Assembly (NCBI GenBank): GCA_017403985.1
Contig: JAFRDE010000047.1
Location: 1-54,141 of the forward strand
Length of the DNA stretch: 54,141 nt
Reading direction: 5' to 3'
Origin: Ruminococcus sp.
Lineage (GTDB): Bacteria; Bacillota; Clostridia; Oscillospirales; Acutalibacteraceae
The notes beneath the pieces are model-generated. The model did not search any database. It was not told the origin of the DNA and saw only the letters and a list, made by a program, of their open reading frames with translations. Positions 33,847 through 43,872 of this stretch are shown piece after piece; within the stretch, counting starts at the first letter, position 1, and each line of letters opens with the position of its first letter. The translations under genes and the position numbers were made by a program.

Positions 33847-36800
33847 ATGAATAATCGTAATTCTGTATTCGGAGGTACCGTCAAGCGTTTCGCTGCGCTT
33901 TTGCTGGTACTGTTTATCCTTTTACCGACATTCCCCGCCATCAGTATCGACTTTGGTGCCGCGGAAGCGGATGTTGCCGATACGGGAGCGGATGTTACAT
34001 CCGGCGACGGAACTTGGATCAGCGGCAAGCTGTCGTATGAGTATTCTGTCTCGACAGGCAGTGAAAATACAAGCGGTGCGGCGGGTTCTGTTTCCGCCAG
34101 CAGTAATACGCTGACGGTCAAGGCGACCAGTGCGAAGGAATACGAGACCGGCGGTTGTAACTCCACTACTGTAGCAGCGGCGGCAACCACAACTACTGTA
34201 ACGGTCACTAACGTATCCAGCTATCCGCTGAAATTCAACACTTTGACGACCGGAGGAAGCGCCAATGTTACAGGCGTTAGTCAAGGAGATACCATCGCTT
34301 CCGGTGCGGACTTTACTATCACGGTCACCTCTCCTGCAAACGGGACCAACGCGACAGAAAAAACCGGAACGGTTACCGTTTCTGTTTCTGAAGAGACAAG
34401 CGTTACCATCACGCTGAAGCCTTCTCCTTATGTTGGCTATACCGTCAACAATACAACAGTCGCGCAGAACGGCAGCGATCAAACATTTACCGTGGATGCG
34501 GGAACATCGGTCTCCCTTCCTACGATTACCGCGCCTTCCGGCTATACGTTCAAGGGCTGGCGCATCGGCTCCGAGCTGCGACAGAATATCAATTCTTTCA
34601 CAGCGGACGCGGGTTATGATGTTTTCCCGGTCATTGTTGCAGAAGGTACAGATACTACATCAGCCAATTTTAAGGTCGGCAGTAATACCTATACCTTCTG
34701 GGAGGACGCAGTCAGGGCGGCTGTCAGCGACAGCGGTAAGATCATAGTTAACTTAGCGGAAGTTACTCTTCCTGATAATGCTCTCGATAATACGCTTCCT
34801 GCTTCCGGCGGCAGCTATGTCAAACCTGTTTCCGGCGGCGGAGTGGAATATATTATTCCCTTAGGAGTGACTTTGGTCGTTCCTAAAGATACCGGTACGA
34901 CTGTCCATACAACAGCTCCTGAGTACGGGTATGTGGATCATGTGGTCCCCACTCCTTTCCGTACCCTTAGCGTACCTAACGGAGCGAAGATTACAGTCGA
35001 CGGAGCTGTCAGCGTAGACTCTAAAGTCAGTGCAAAAGGACAGAATTCGACGTCTTGGAACGGCACACCCACCGGACCTCACGGTAAGATTGTTATGAAG
35101 TCCGGTAGTGAAATGACCCTGAATGCCGGCGCAAACCTCTATTGCTACGGCTATATCAACGGCGACGGTAACCTTTATGTTAAGAGCGGTGCCAAGGTTT
35201 ATGAGCTCTTCCAGTTCCGAGACTGGCGTGGCGGTTCAGCGACAAGCGATATTGAAGGTAATAGTGAGCGCATATTCCCGATGAACCAGTATTATGTTCA
35301 GAATGTTGAGGCGCCGATGGTGCTCTATAAGGGCGCGACGGAATATGTTTGGTCTGTCGTTAATATGAGTTCAAGTGCTTATCCTACCAAGCAAATCGAG
35401 TTTATCGGCGCTAATGGTATGTTTAAGCTGACCGGCGGCAGTAATGATTATTTGACTAAGCGGTATCGCGCAAATGTGGATAGACTGGAGATTGCTGTAC
35501 ACGGTAATATGTCGCTGAATGCGCTGAATGTTACCGTCACGGGTCTACCTTTGATCGGTACTATCAGTATGGATTCTTCTGAGTATGTTTTGCCGCTCAA
35601 CAACATGGAGATTGTAGTTGAAAACGGCACCACCTCTATCGATGATTCTCAGACCTACGGTGTTGCTTTCTTGCCCAGTTCCAAGTTGACAGTTAATGAT
35701 GGCGCGACATTTACCGTCAATGCTCCTACTTATTTCTATGACACAGAAGACTGGGGCGATTACGCTGCCGATAGTTTGAGGATGGTAGCTGTCGGGTATT
35801 CTACTGCCAACGGAGCAACCAACATCCGTACCGCAGATAACCTGCAGGACGCCGAACTCGATGTTAATGGTACGGTCAATGTATCCAGTAAACTTTATAC
35901 TACTGAACATGGTGCAAACCTTACCAGCAGTAACGGTACTGGTTCAATCAAATTTACTGTGGATTGTGCGAGTGTTACTAATACTACTTACCAGTATACC
36001 CAATCAGGAACCAGTTGTACCGCTCATCCTATCACCTGTAACAATGCGTGGCTGCTCAACGGTGACGAGTCTTATTCCAAGACTGTCAGCACCGGAACGA
36101 GCACATGGAAATATGACAAGTCCGGCGAGCACTGGTATCGCCATCTGGTTGATTTCAATTTCAACGGAAATACGATCAAACGTGACTACTACTGCGAGAA
36201 CAACGACACCGTCACCTATGACGCGAGCTGGCTGACCAATCTCGGCGCTACCGCGTCCAACGGTACGGCTGCGATCAGCGGCACCGATGTCAACGTCACC
36301 GGTGTGACGGCTGACTCCGTCGTTACCCTTACCGGTACGCCTGCGGAATACGTTCCCACCTTTGTCCTCAGTGAGGAAGAGTATCAGCATTATAAGCTGT
36401 ATAATTCGGGGACCCTCGACCAAACCACAACCATCAACGGCGAAACCTATTATATCGTCGATCAGGCGAGCTCCGCTCTCGCGGTCGGTACGACCTATGC
36501 CGCGCCGACAGACGAAGAGATGGGTGTGAGCGCAGATAACCATAACGATATCATCTGGAATATGTCCGGATTAAGCTACACGAGCGGCGATCCCTACCGC
36601 GGCATCGTTCCGGCGGGTGATACCGCGGGCGCCCCTGTCTATATCTACGGTTTCTATAACGGCGCTGTCGCTTACAACAGCTATACCGATCAGTATTATC
36701 CCACCCTGATCGAAGCCTTTGAGGTACTGCCTCAGGACGTCAGCGCGACGATCACCCTGCTTGCCGACTGCGGCACCTATGAGGAAGAGAGCGGCACCGT

Positions 36801-39800
36801 TGCCTATACGGCATATACCGCTAACAACATCACCCTCGACCTTGACGGGCATCATGCGACCGGCAGAATCGTCAGCAGCGGTACCTTCACCCTTGAACTC
36901 AACGGCGGTACCTTTGATTATGTGACCGGCGCGACTGCGGCGGCGGCAGGTTATGACGCCAAGGCTGCCGTGACTAACAGCGGTACCATGACCATTCAGG
37001 ATACTGCCGGCGGCGGTAAGATCACCTCCGACGCGATCGCGAAGACCAGCGGTATTGCAAACTATTCCTCTACCGTTCGCAACAATGAGGGTGCGACCCT
37101 GACGGTAACCGGCGTTACCCTGCAGAATAAGCCGGCTTCTGTCAACAACTACAGCTCGGCTTTGCAGAACTTCGGTACGGCGACTGTTACCGGCTCTACG
37201 CTTACCACCAACCGCGGTATTTGCGTCACGAACTCCGGCTCCGGTCACGATCTGAAGTTAAAGGATACTACCGTATCCGTTACGCTTGCGGGCGGCAGCT
37301 ACGGTGTTTACAACACGACCTCCGCTACAATGAGCGAGATCGACAACTGTACCTTGACAACGCTGAACACCAACGTTATCTATAACTACAACGGCGCGAA
37401 GATCACTACATTAAAGGATACCGACATCACCGTTACCACCCCGACGACTGCGAACGTTTACGCGGTATTCAACTACGGCGGTACGATCACCACAATGGAT
37501 CACTGTACCGTCACCGGTAACTCCGGTATCAACAACCGCAACCAGCGTACTTCTGCAGCGATCACCGCCGGTTACGCGCTTGCTTACAAGGGCACGATCG
37601 GCACGATCAAAGATACCACCGTCAACGTCGGTATGTACGCTGTTTACAACGGCGGTACGATCAACACGATGACCGGATCCACCTTCACGGCGTCTCCCGC
37701 TTCCGCGCAGGTTCCCTGGTCCAGTGGTACACCGGCGTTGAACGGCAACAGCGTTCATGCTTACACCGTCGTCAATTCGAACCTGTGGTGGTATGACAGC
37801 GCTGTCTGGAAGCGTACCGATACTACCGTCAAGAACGGCGATACCACTATGCTCCAGCGCCGTGTCGACGAGTACAAGACCGAAGACGCTTACAAGCCTT
37901 CCATCGGTACGATCACCGACTGTACGATCACGGCGAATAATACCTCCACCTCTAACAGCTACGGCTATTTCGCGCTGCAGAACCTCGGCGTTATTAATAC
38001 GATCACCGGCAGCACCACGATCACGGCGCAAAAGCATCCGAATAACGCAAAAACCGTCTACGGTTACTATGCTGTTCGAAATGAAGCCGGCGGTAAGATC
38101 GGTTCCATCGGTTCCGGTGTTACAATCAATGCAAACAACTATGCGCTCGGCAACATCGGCGCGCGCTACAGCCAGACAGACACTACCTATTCCACAACCT
38201 ATATGGCGAGCGGCGCACTGGCGTCCGGTAAGCTTGCGACGGATTATGACTACACCTATGCCGATGTTTCCGAGATCGGTTCTACTGCGGCGACTATCAG
38301 CGCGACCTCTCAGTACGCGATCCTGAACTATTCCAAGATCGGCTCCATCACCGGTACGATCTCCGGTAACTATAATGTTATCGTCAACGCCGGCGCGGCA
38401 GGTACCACCACCGGTATCGAAGGTACCACGGCGAACTCCCGCGCGATCGAGCACCGTTACTTTACGGATAACGACTCCAGCACGACCGCGAACGAGTACA
38501 GACGCTACTTCGAATATACCCGCAACACTACCGACGGCTGCTATATCGGCACGATCAACGCGACCGTTACCGCTACCGGCGCGGGCTATCAGGCGATCTC
38601 CAACCAGGGTTATATCGGTACTCTCGCCGGTACAGTGTCCACTCCGACCGGTAAGGCAACCAGCAGCTCGACCTACTATCCGCTGATCTACAATGGTGAT
38701 CAACGTCAGGCAACTTTGAAACAGACCGAGGATTACTATGTTGAGAGCAACGGCTACGGCGCGACCAAGTATCTGCGCGAGTATACCTATGACGTTCCTA
38801 CGATCGATACGATCAGCTGTACCGCGACCAATCCGCAGGACTACACGATCCGCAACCTCGGTACCATCAACACCCTTAGCGGAACTATCAGCGGCAAGAC
38901 CATTACCGTCGCTAACGAGGCTTCGGGTACTTTCCGTACGCGCAAGACGATCACCTACTACTCCAGCGCGTCTCGCTTAGCTGCTACTAAGGGTTCTTCT
39001 GAGGTCAACTACGAGTACACCAAGGATCAGGCGAAGATCAACACTATCGACGGCGCTACGCTCTCCACGACCGGCACGACTCTCGCTCTGCGCAACTTCG
39101 GTTATGTCGGAGAGATCAAGGACAGCACGATCACTTCAACAACCACCAATACGATCCAGAACGGTGCGGAAACTACCAACTCAACGGTTACTTCGTACAT
39201 CTCTAACCGACTGGATGTGCTGACCGGCTGTACGCCGTCTGCTGACGCCTGTGCGTTGGCTTATGATCAGACCAAGACCATCAACGAGGAAGTGTTGAGA
39301 TCGCCCGCAACGATCAATAAGATCGGCGCCGGAAACTACTTCCAGGGTACCTACTTTACCCTCTACAATATGGGTCGTATCAATGAGATCGACTCCGGAT
39401 CCGGTAAAAAATCGATCATCTACGGTTCGTCCAGACAGGCTCTCTACAACCTGAAGGGCTGCTACAGCCGCGTTACGAATACGGACGCAGTACTGACCAA
39501 CGCTACCGGTACGACCACGAACAATTATACCTATGAATACGCTCCTGCTTACATCGGCACGATCAAGAATGTATTTATTCTCGGTAAACGTCAGGCGATC
39601 CTGAATGGTGACGGTACCGCTGATTATTGTGCTGAGACTCCGGTCACGATCGGAGAGATCGGCGAGGGCACAGAGGCACGTACCTCTGCGACAGCAACCT
39701 ACAGTGCTGTACAGAATTACTCCGCAAACGCAAGGATAGGGGAGATCTCCGGCGGTGTATATATGACCGGCACAGGCTCGGGTATTTATGGTCTCAAAAA

Positions 39801-42800
39801 TGACAGTACTACCTATCCGATCCTTGTTTCGGGCGGCGATTTCCGCGGCGGCGACGGTACAAGAGCTTTAGCAATCCTTGAACCTGACAAAACCGCCAAG
39901 TATACCTATCCCGCAGGAGCTTCGCTCAGCACTACGACTAAGACCGCGACCTATCACACTCTCAGTAACAAGGTGCTGACCGCTAAGACCAACGACTTCT
40001 ACTATATTCCCGATACCTTTGCCGTAACCTTCAATAAACAGGGTCACGGCGACGACGTGGATGAACAGCGTATCGCAGAGGGCTCAAAGGCGACCCAGCC
40101 CGAGTCTCCCGAGGTCGGTGATATCGTCACCGAGGGCACTGCGAAGTTCCGCTTTGACGGCTGGTATACCGACGATACCTTTGCGACCGCGTTTAATTTC
40201 AATACCGCGATCACCGCTGATACCACCGTTTACGCGAAGTGGTCCCAGCTCTTTACCATTACTTGGGTAGACGGCGACGGCGCTGCGCTCAAGACCGAAC
40301 AGGTCGCCAAGGGCGATACCCCGGCTTATACCGGCGTTACCCCAACTAAGACGGCGACCGCTCAGTATACCTATACGTTCAATAACACGTGGAACCCGGC
40401 GATCACGGCTGTGACCGGCGACGCTACCTACACCGCGCAGTTCACTTCCACCGTCAACGAGTACGATATCACTTGGGTAGACGGCGACGGTAATACGATC
40501 AAGACCGATCAGGTCGCCTACGGCGCGACTCCGTCCTACACCGGCGATACGCCGACCAAGACGGCGACTGATGAGTATACCTATACGTTTAATAACACAT
40601 GGAGCCCGGATATCACGGCTGTGACCGGCGACGCTTCCTACACGGCGCAGTTCTCTCAGACCACCCGCACCTACACCATCACATGGAAGAACTATGATGG
40701 TTCAGTATTAAAGACGGACGAGAACGTTTCCTACAATAGTTTCCCTGCCTATAGCGGTGAGACGCCGACTAAACCGGCAGATGCGCAGTATACCTATCAG
40801 CACAGCGGATGGACTCCTTTGGTCACTCCTGTCACCGGCGACGCAACCTACACCGCGACCTACACTTCCAGCGTCAACAAATACACGATCACATGGCTCG
40901 ACGGCAACGGCGATACCCTCAAGACCGAGAGTGTAGCCTACGGTCAGACTCCGTCCTACACCGGCGATACGCCGACCAAGACGGCGACCGCGCAGTACAG
41001 CTACACCTTCACAGGCTGGACGCCCGAGATCGCTCCCGTCACCGGTGATGTGACCTACACCGCTGTCTTTACGCAGACCGTCAACACCTATACCGTACAG
41101 TGGGTGATCGACGACAGTCCTTCCGACGAAGAGCTCAAGACGGCTGTAGACGCGCTGATCGCAGAGGTTGCGCAGAACGTTTACAATGACGCAAAAACCG
41201 AAGGCGATATGATATGGGATATGGGCTGGATGAGTCACGAGGAACTCGTGAAAATGCATCTGAATGCCGGTCATGTCGGATCTGATGCATCAGCTGCGTA
41301 TATCGCAAAGCGGATCATTGAGATCGTCGATAACAATTCGGCAGATTTCTCTGCTGCCGACGCTCTTTGGGATTCCTGCAAGGATACCGTTGCCTCCGAC
41401 TTTGCGTCATTCAGCGGATACACCGGTCAGGAAAACGGTACCGTATACAGCGGTCTGACCCCCGCGCAGAAGAGCTCGATGGAAGCTCTCTCCGGCGGCA
41501 AGACGATCCTCGAGATCGACAAGAACGTACCTTACGGTACAACCCCGAGCTATGACGGCGATACCCCGACGAAGGAAGCGACGGCTCAGTACACCTACAC
41601 CTTTGACGGCTGGACTCCCGAGATCGTACCGGTCACCGGCGACGCGACCTACACGGCTCAGTTCACCTCCACCGTCAACAAGTACGATATCACATGGGTG
41701 GACGGCGACGGAAATACGCTCAAGACCGAACAGGTCGAATACGGCGCGACTCCGTCCTACACCGGCGATACGCCCACCAAGACCGCTACTGCGCAGTACT
41801 CCTACACCTTCAACAACGCTTGGAGCCCGGCGATCGAGACCGTAACAGGCGACGCGACCTACACGGCTCAGTTCTCTGAAACGACCAGATCTTACACCGT
41901 CACATGGATGAACGGCGAAACTGCGATCGAAACCGACGAGAATGTGCTTTACGGTACGACGCCTTCCTATGACGGCGCTGATCCGACCAAGGCTTCTACC
42001 GATCAGTATGACTACACGTTTACCGGTTGGAGCCCGGCGATCGAGACCGTAACCGGCGACGCGACCTACACGGCTCAGTTCTCTGAAACGACCAGAACTT
42101 ACACCGTCACATGGATGAACGGCGAAGACGTACTCAAGACTGAACAGGTCGAGTACGGTCAGACCCCGACCGCTCCTGCTGATCCTACCAAGGAGAAGGA
42201 CGGCGAATACAGTTACACCTTCGCAGGCTGGAGCAGAGACGGCGAAAGCGTCCTCAGCTCGATCCCGACTGTGACCGGTGACGCGACCTATACCGCCGTA
42301 TTCACCTCAAAATCATTGGCACTGAAGCATTCGCTCACCCTTGACGGCGAGATCGGCGTCAAATTCTACATCCCCAAGGACGTCGTTGACGATAAGCTCA
42401 ACAGCACCGTTAAGCTGTCCTGGGGTCCCGAGGATACCACGGCGTACCGTGAAGCAGAGTTCAATATCAAAGATCTCAATCCGGTATCGGACGACGATCC
42501 TGGCATAATCGTTTACCGTGATGACGACAACAACGGCAACATCATGCAGTATCCCGTTGCCAAAGCCGCGATTAACGGCGACTTCTATCAGTTCATCGCC
42601 TATGTTTCGGCGAAGCAGATGGCGGACGATATTACCTTGAACATCCGCAACAACGGTCAGATCGTCAAGACGGATACCTATCGCGTAGCCGATTACTGTA
42701 ACGAGGTCATTGAGAATAAAGACGGTAAGGTATACGATAAGCTGCACGAAGCCGATCCGGAGCATATGGACGAAACCAAGTTCACAAATCTGCAGGAGCT

Positions 42801-43344
42801 GTGTAAGGCGATGCTCACCTACGGCGCAAAGGCACAGGATCAGTTCGACTATAATACTGAGAACTATGCTAACGCCGACAAAGTGATGAAGGATTACACC
42901 TACAACGCCGTTACAGCTGATCAGTTCAGTAAGTATTATACTTCCGAGTATATGTCCGGCGCGGGTGATATGGCGTACTACGGCGCGTCGATGCAGCTCG
43001 AAGCCGAGACCACCTACACCGTATGGCTGCGCTACACTAACGCAGGCTACGAGCCGCCCACAGCGACCGCAAAGATAGGCAATGAGAATGTCACGATCAA
43101 TGCGATGAAGGTCGAGGGCAACTACGGTGCGTACCATTATGTCCGCTATAACATTATGAATTTACCCGCAAAACTCTTGACAGAAGACGTCACAGTGAGT
43201 TATAATGGCGAAGGTGGTTCTTTGAAGTATAACGCTGGCACCTACTTCTATATCGCCTTGAGCGGTACTAATGATACGCTGAAGAACACCGTTGCCTCGC
43301 TGTATAACTACAATCAGGCAGCCGTGACATACTTCGATGATTAA
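33847..43344 (+). CDS. Giant secreted beta-helix/InlB-repeat protein 1
   Basis: A 3165-residue exported protein. Signal peptide about 1-37 (KRFAALLLVLFILLPTFPA). Residues about 272-700 are a domain shared with the two other giants (LYCYGYINGDG, FPMNQYYVQN). About 935-2050 is a beta-helix stretch of Thr/Gly/Asn/Ile-rich rungs (IGTIKDTTVNV, INTMTGSTFTA type). About 2055-2820 holds one classic InlB/Flg_new repeat (RFDGWYTD) and eight repeats of about 65-70 residues of the form TITWVDGDG...YTYTFNNTW; the fifth is split by a helical insertion of about 140 residues. Residues 2822-3165 are a C-terminal domain shared with giant 2. No LPxTG, no membrane tail. Likely an adhesin or matrix protein; function unproven. 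Confidence 0.85.
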   Translation: MNNRNSVFGGTVKRFAALLLVLFILLPTFPAISIDFGAAEADVADTGADVTSGDGTWISGKLSYEYSVSTGSENTSGAAGSVSASSNTLTVKATSAKEYETGGCNSTTVAAAATTTTVTVTNVSSYPLKFNTLTTGGSANVTGVSQGDTIASGADFTITVTSPANGTNATEKTGTVTVSVSEETSVTITLKPSPYVGYTVNNTTVAQNGSDQTFTVDAGTSVSLPTITAPSGYTFKGWRIGSELRQNINSFTADAGYDVFPVIVAEGTDTTSANFKVGSNTYTFWEDAVRAAVSDSGKIIVNLAEVTLPDNALDNTLPASGGSYVKPVSGGGVEYIIPLGVTLVVPKDTGTTVHTTAPEYGYVDHVVPTPFRTLSVPNGAKITVDGAVSVDSKVSAKGQNSTSWNGTPTGPHGKIVMKSGSEMTLNAGANLYCYGYINGDGNLYVKSGAKVYELFQFRDWRGGSATSDIEGNSERIFPMNQYYVQNVEAPMVLYKGATEYVWSVVNMSSSAYPTKQIEFIGANGMFKLTGGSNDYLTKRYRANVDRLEIAVHGNMSLNALNVTVTGLPLIGTISMDSSEYVLPLNNMEIVVENGTTSIDDSQTYGVAFLPSSKLTVNDGATFTVNAPTYFYDTEDWGDYAADSLRMVAVGYSTANGATNIRTADNLQDAELDVNGTVNVSSKLYTTEHGANLTSSNGTGSIKFTVDCASVTNTTYQYTQSGTSCTAHPITCNNAWLLNGDESYSKTVSTGTSTWKYDKSGEHWYRHLVDFNFNGNTIKRDYYCENNDTVTYDASWLTNLGATASNGTAAISGTDVNVTGVTADSVVTLTGTPAEYVPTFVLSEEEYQHYKLYNSGTLDQTTTINGETYYIVDQASSALAVGTTYAAPTDEEMGVSADNHNDIIWNMSGLSYTSGDPYRGIVPAGDTAGAPVYIYGFYNGAVAYNSYTDQYYPTLIEAFEVLPQDVSATITLLADCGTYEEESGTVAYTAYTANNITLDLDGHHATGRIVSSGTFTLELNGGTFDYVTGATAAAAGYDAKAAVTNSGTMTIQDTAGGGKITSDAIAKTSGIANYSSTVRNNEGATLTVTGVTLQNKPASVNNYSSALQNFGTATVTGSTLTTNRGICVTNSGSGHDLKLKDTTVSVTLAGGSYGVYNTTSATMSEIDNCTLTTLNTNVIYNYNGAKITTLKDTDITVTTPTTANVYAVFNYGGTITTMDHCTVTGNSGINNRNQRTSAAITAGYALAYKGTIGTIKDTTVNVGMYAVYNGGTINTMTGSTFTASPASAQVPWSSGTPALNGNSVHAYTVVNSNLWWYDSAVWKRTDTTVKNGDTTMLQRRVDEYKTEDAYKPSIGTITDCTITANNTSTSNSYGYFALQNLGVINTITGSTTITAQKHPNNAKTVYGYYAVRNEAGGKIGSIGSGVTINANNYALGNIGARYSQTDTTYSTTYMASGALASGKLATDYDYTYADVSEIGSTAATISATSQYAILNYSKIGSITGTISGNYNVIVNAGAAGTTTGIEGTTANSRAIEHRYFTDNDSSTTANEYRRYFEYTRNTTDGCYIGTINATVTATGAGYQAISNQGYIGTLAGTVSTPTGKATSSSTYYPLIYNGDQRQATLKQTEDYYVESNGYGATKYLREYTYDVPTIDTISCTATNPQDYTIRNLGTINTLSGTISGKTITVANEASGTFRTRKTITYYSSASRLAATKGSSEVNYEYTKDQAKINTIDGATLSTTGTTLALRNFGYVGEIKDSTITSTTTNTIQNGAETTNSTVTSYISNRLDVLTGCTPSADACALAYDQTKTINEEVLRSPATINKIGAGNYFQGTYFTLYNMGRINEIDSGSGKKSIIYGSSRQALYNLKGCYSRVTNTDAVLTNATGTTTNNYTYEYAPAYIGTIKNVFILGKRQAILNGDGTADYCAETPVTIGEIGEGTEARTSATATYSAVQNYSANARIGEISGGVYMTGTGSGIYGLKNDSTTYPILVSGGDFRGGDGTRALAILEPDKTAKYTYPAGASLSTTTKTATYHTLSNKVLTAKTNDFYYIPDTFAVTFNKQGHGDDVDEQRIAEGSKATQPESPEVGDIVTEGTAKFRFDGWYTDDTFATAFNFNTAITADTTVYAKWSQLFTITWVDGDGAALKTEQVAKGDTPAYTGVTPTKTATAQYTYTFNNTWNPAITAVTGDATYTAQFTSTVNEYDITWVDGDGNTIKTDQVAYGATPSYTGDTPTKTATDEYTYTFNNTWSPDITAVTGDASYTAQFSQTTRTYTITWKNYDGSVLKTDENVSYNSFPAYSGETPTKPADAQYTYQHSGWTPLVTPVTGDATYTATYTSSVNKYTITWLDGNGDTLKTESVAYGQTPSYTGDTPTKTATAQYSYTFTGWTPEIAPVTGDVTYTAVFTQTVNTYTVQWVIDDSPSDEELKTAVDALIAEVAQNVYNDAKTEGDMIWDMGWMSHEELVKMHLNAGHVGSDASAAYIAKRIIEIVDNNSADFSAADALWDSCKDTVASDFASFSGYTGQENGTVYSGLTPAQKSSMEALSGGKTILEIDKNVPYGTTPSYDGDTPTKEATAQYTYTFDGWTPEIVPVTGDATYTAQFTSTVNKYDITWVDGDGNTLKTEQVEYGATPSYTGDTPTKTATAQYSYTFNNAWSPAIETVTGDATYTAQFSETTRSYTVTWMNGETAIETDENVLYGTTPSYDGADPTKASTDQYDYTFTGWSPAIETVTGDATYTAQFSETTRTYTVTWMNGEDVLKTEQVEYGQTPTAPADPTKEKDGEYSYTFAGWSRDGESVLSSIPTVTGDATYTAVFTSKSLALKHSLTLDGEIGVKFYIPKDVVDDKLNSTVKLSWGPEDTTAYREAEFNIKDLNPVSDDDPGIIVYRDDDNNGNIMQYPVAKAAINGDFYQFIAYVSAKQMADDITLNIRNNGQIVKTDTYRVADYCNEVIENKDGKVYDKLHEADPEHMDETKFTNLQELCKAMLTYGAKAQDQFDYNTENYANADKVMKDYTYNAVTADQFSKYYTSEYMSGAGDMAYYGASMQLEAETTYTVWLRYTNAGYEPPTATAKIGNENVTINAMKVEGNYGAYHYVRYNIMNLPAKLLTEDVTVSYNGEGGSLKYNAGTYFYIALSGTNDTLKNTVASLYNYNQAAVTYFDD
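40252..42309 (+). repeat. Eight InlB-like tandem repeats within giant protein 1
   Basis: Units of about 195-210 bases coding ITW...LKTEQV...[11 protein letters not shown]...GDATYTAQF. The copies at 41821-41919 and 42028-42126 differ at only 2 of 99 bases, 207 bases apart, a sign of recent duplication or conversion. Unit 5 is interrupted at about 41105-41535. Confidence 0.85.
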
Positions 43345-43357
43345 GGAGGAGATAACA

Positions 43358-43534
43358 TTGCACGGTAAAGAATCATATCAAAGAATGATTCTCGTTATTA
43401 CTGCGTTCAGTGAAGACGATGTTATCGTTACCTCCGGAAATACCGATCCCGGAAACGGCGGAGACGGTGGTCTTCCGATCCTGACAGGCACGCCGGATCG
43501 TTCGTCCTCCGGCAACCCCGGAACATGGTTCTGA
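43358..43534 (+). CDS. Small DVIVTSG protein 1
   Basis: A 58-residue protein starting at TTG 43358, eight bases after GGAGG, which itself follows the giant gene's stop at once. The N-terminal half, with HGKESYQR and ITAFSEDDVIVTSG, aligns with the protein at 47983 (NKETYER, ITVFSKEDVIVTSG). The tail is different, Gly/Pro/Ser-rich (GNGGDGGLPILTG). An ATG at 43337 would add seven residues and overlap the giant gene. No signal peptide or membrane helix. I do not recognise a named family; a conserved front and free tail resemble precursor peptides, but this is inference. Confidence 0.7.
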   Translation: MHGKESYQRMILVITAFSEDDVIVTSGNTDPGNGGDGGLPILTGTPDRSSSGNPGTWF

Positions 43535-43562
43535 TAACGAATCGGTAAAAAAGAATTATCAA

Positions 43563-43609
43563 AACAACCCCGACGCAGAGCTCAAAAGGGCTTTGCGCCG
43601 GGGTTTTTG
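43563..43609 (+). terminator. Terminator of unit 1
   Basis: AACCCCGACGCAGAGC pairs with GCTTTGCGCCGGGGTT and ends in TTTTT. Confidence 0.7.
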
Positions 43610-43636
43610 TGATCGCGTCGGTCAACCAAGAAAAAA

Positions 43637-43742
43637 TGTCATTGCGAAGCCCATCGCCTCCCTTTGAGAGGCGCTTGATGGATCTCCGAAAAGCCCCGCA
43701 GTCATTGCGAGGGAGCTTTGCGACCGTGGCAATCCCACAAAC
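43637..43742. repeat. GTCATTGCGAGG-type repeat, two partial copies
   Basis: TGTCATTGCGAAGCCCATCG at 43637 and a second GTCATTGCGAGGGAGCTTTG at about 43702 running into CGTGGCAATCCCACAAACAG. The copies seem to be two left halves in tandem. Confidence 0.65.
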
Positions 43743-43843
43743 AGGAGCAGGGCTGCTTGCGGGGAGATTATTCAAATGCTGACCGGATGGGTGGTAACGC
43801 CAATAAAGGTTACGAAAATGTAATCTTTAATTCTGTAAAACTA

Positions 43844-43872
43844 TTGCAATACGCTCAATTCTAAGGTATCCT
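43844..43872 (+). promoter_or_regulatory. Promoter of giant-protein unit 2 (shared architecture)
   Basis: TTGCAA (43844-43849), 17-base spacer ending AAGG, TATCCT (43867-43872). Same layout as 33001 and 48731. Confidence 0.55.

Noticed and set aside
37411-38703. Minus-strand open frame of 430 codons opposite the beta-helix of giant 1
   Set aside because: Arises from the repetitive ACC/GGT codon pattern of the plus-strand gene; no start signals and no family motifs.
40252-42309. CRISPR-like regular repeats
   Set aside because: The repeats are in frame, coding, about 200 bases long and continuous without spacers; they are InlB-like protein repeats.
33847-43344. Giant proteins as lipoproteins made by the neighbouring Lgt-like enzyme
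   Set aside because: Their signal peptides have no lipobox cysteine, so they are not direct Lgt substrates.
43436-43534. LPILTG in small protein 1 as a sortase signal
   Set aside because: It has an extra residue compared with LPxTG, and no membrane helix or basic tail follows.
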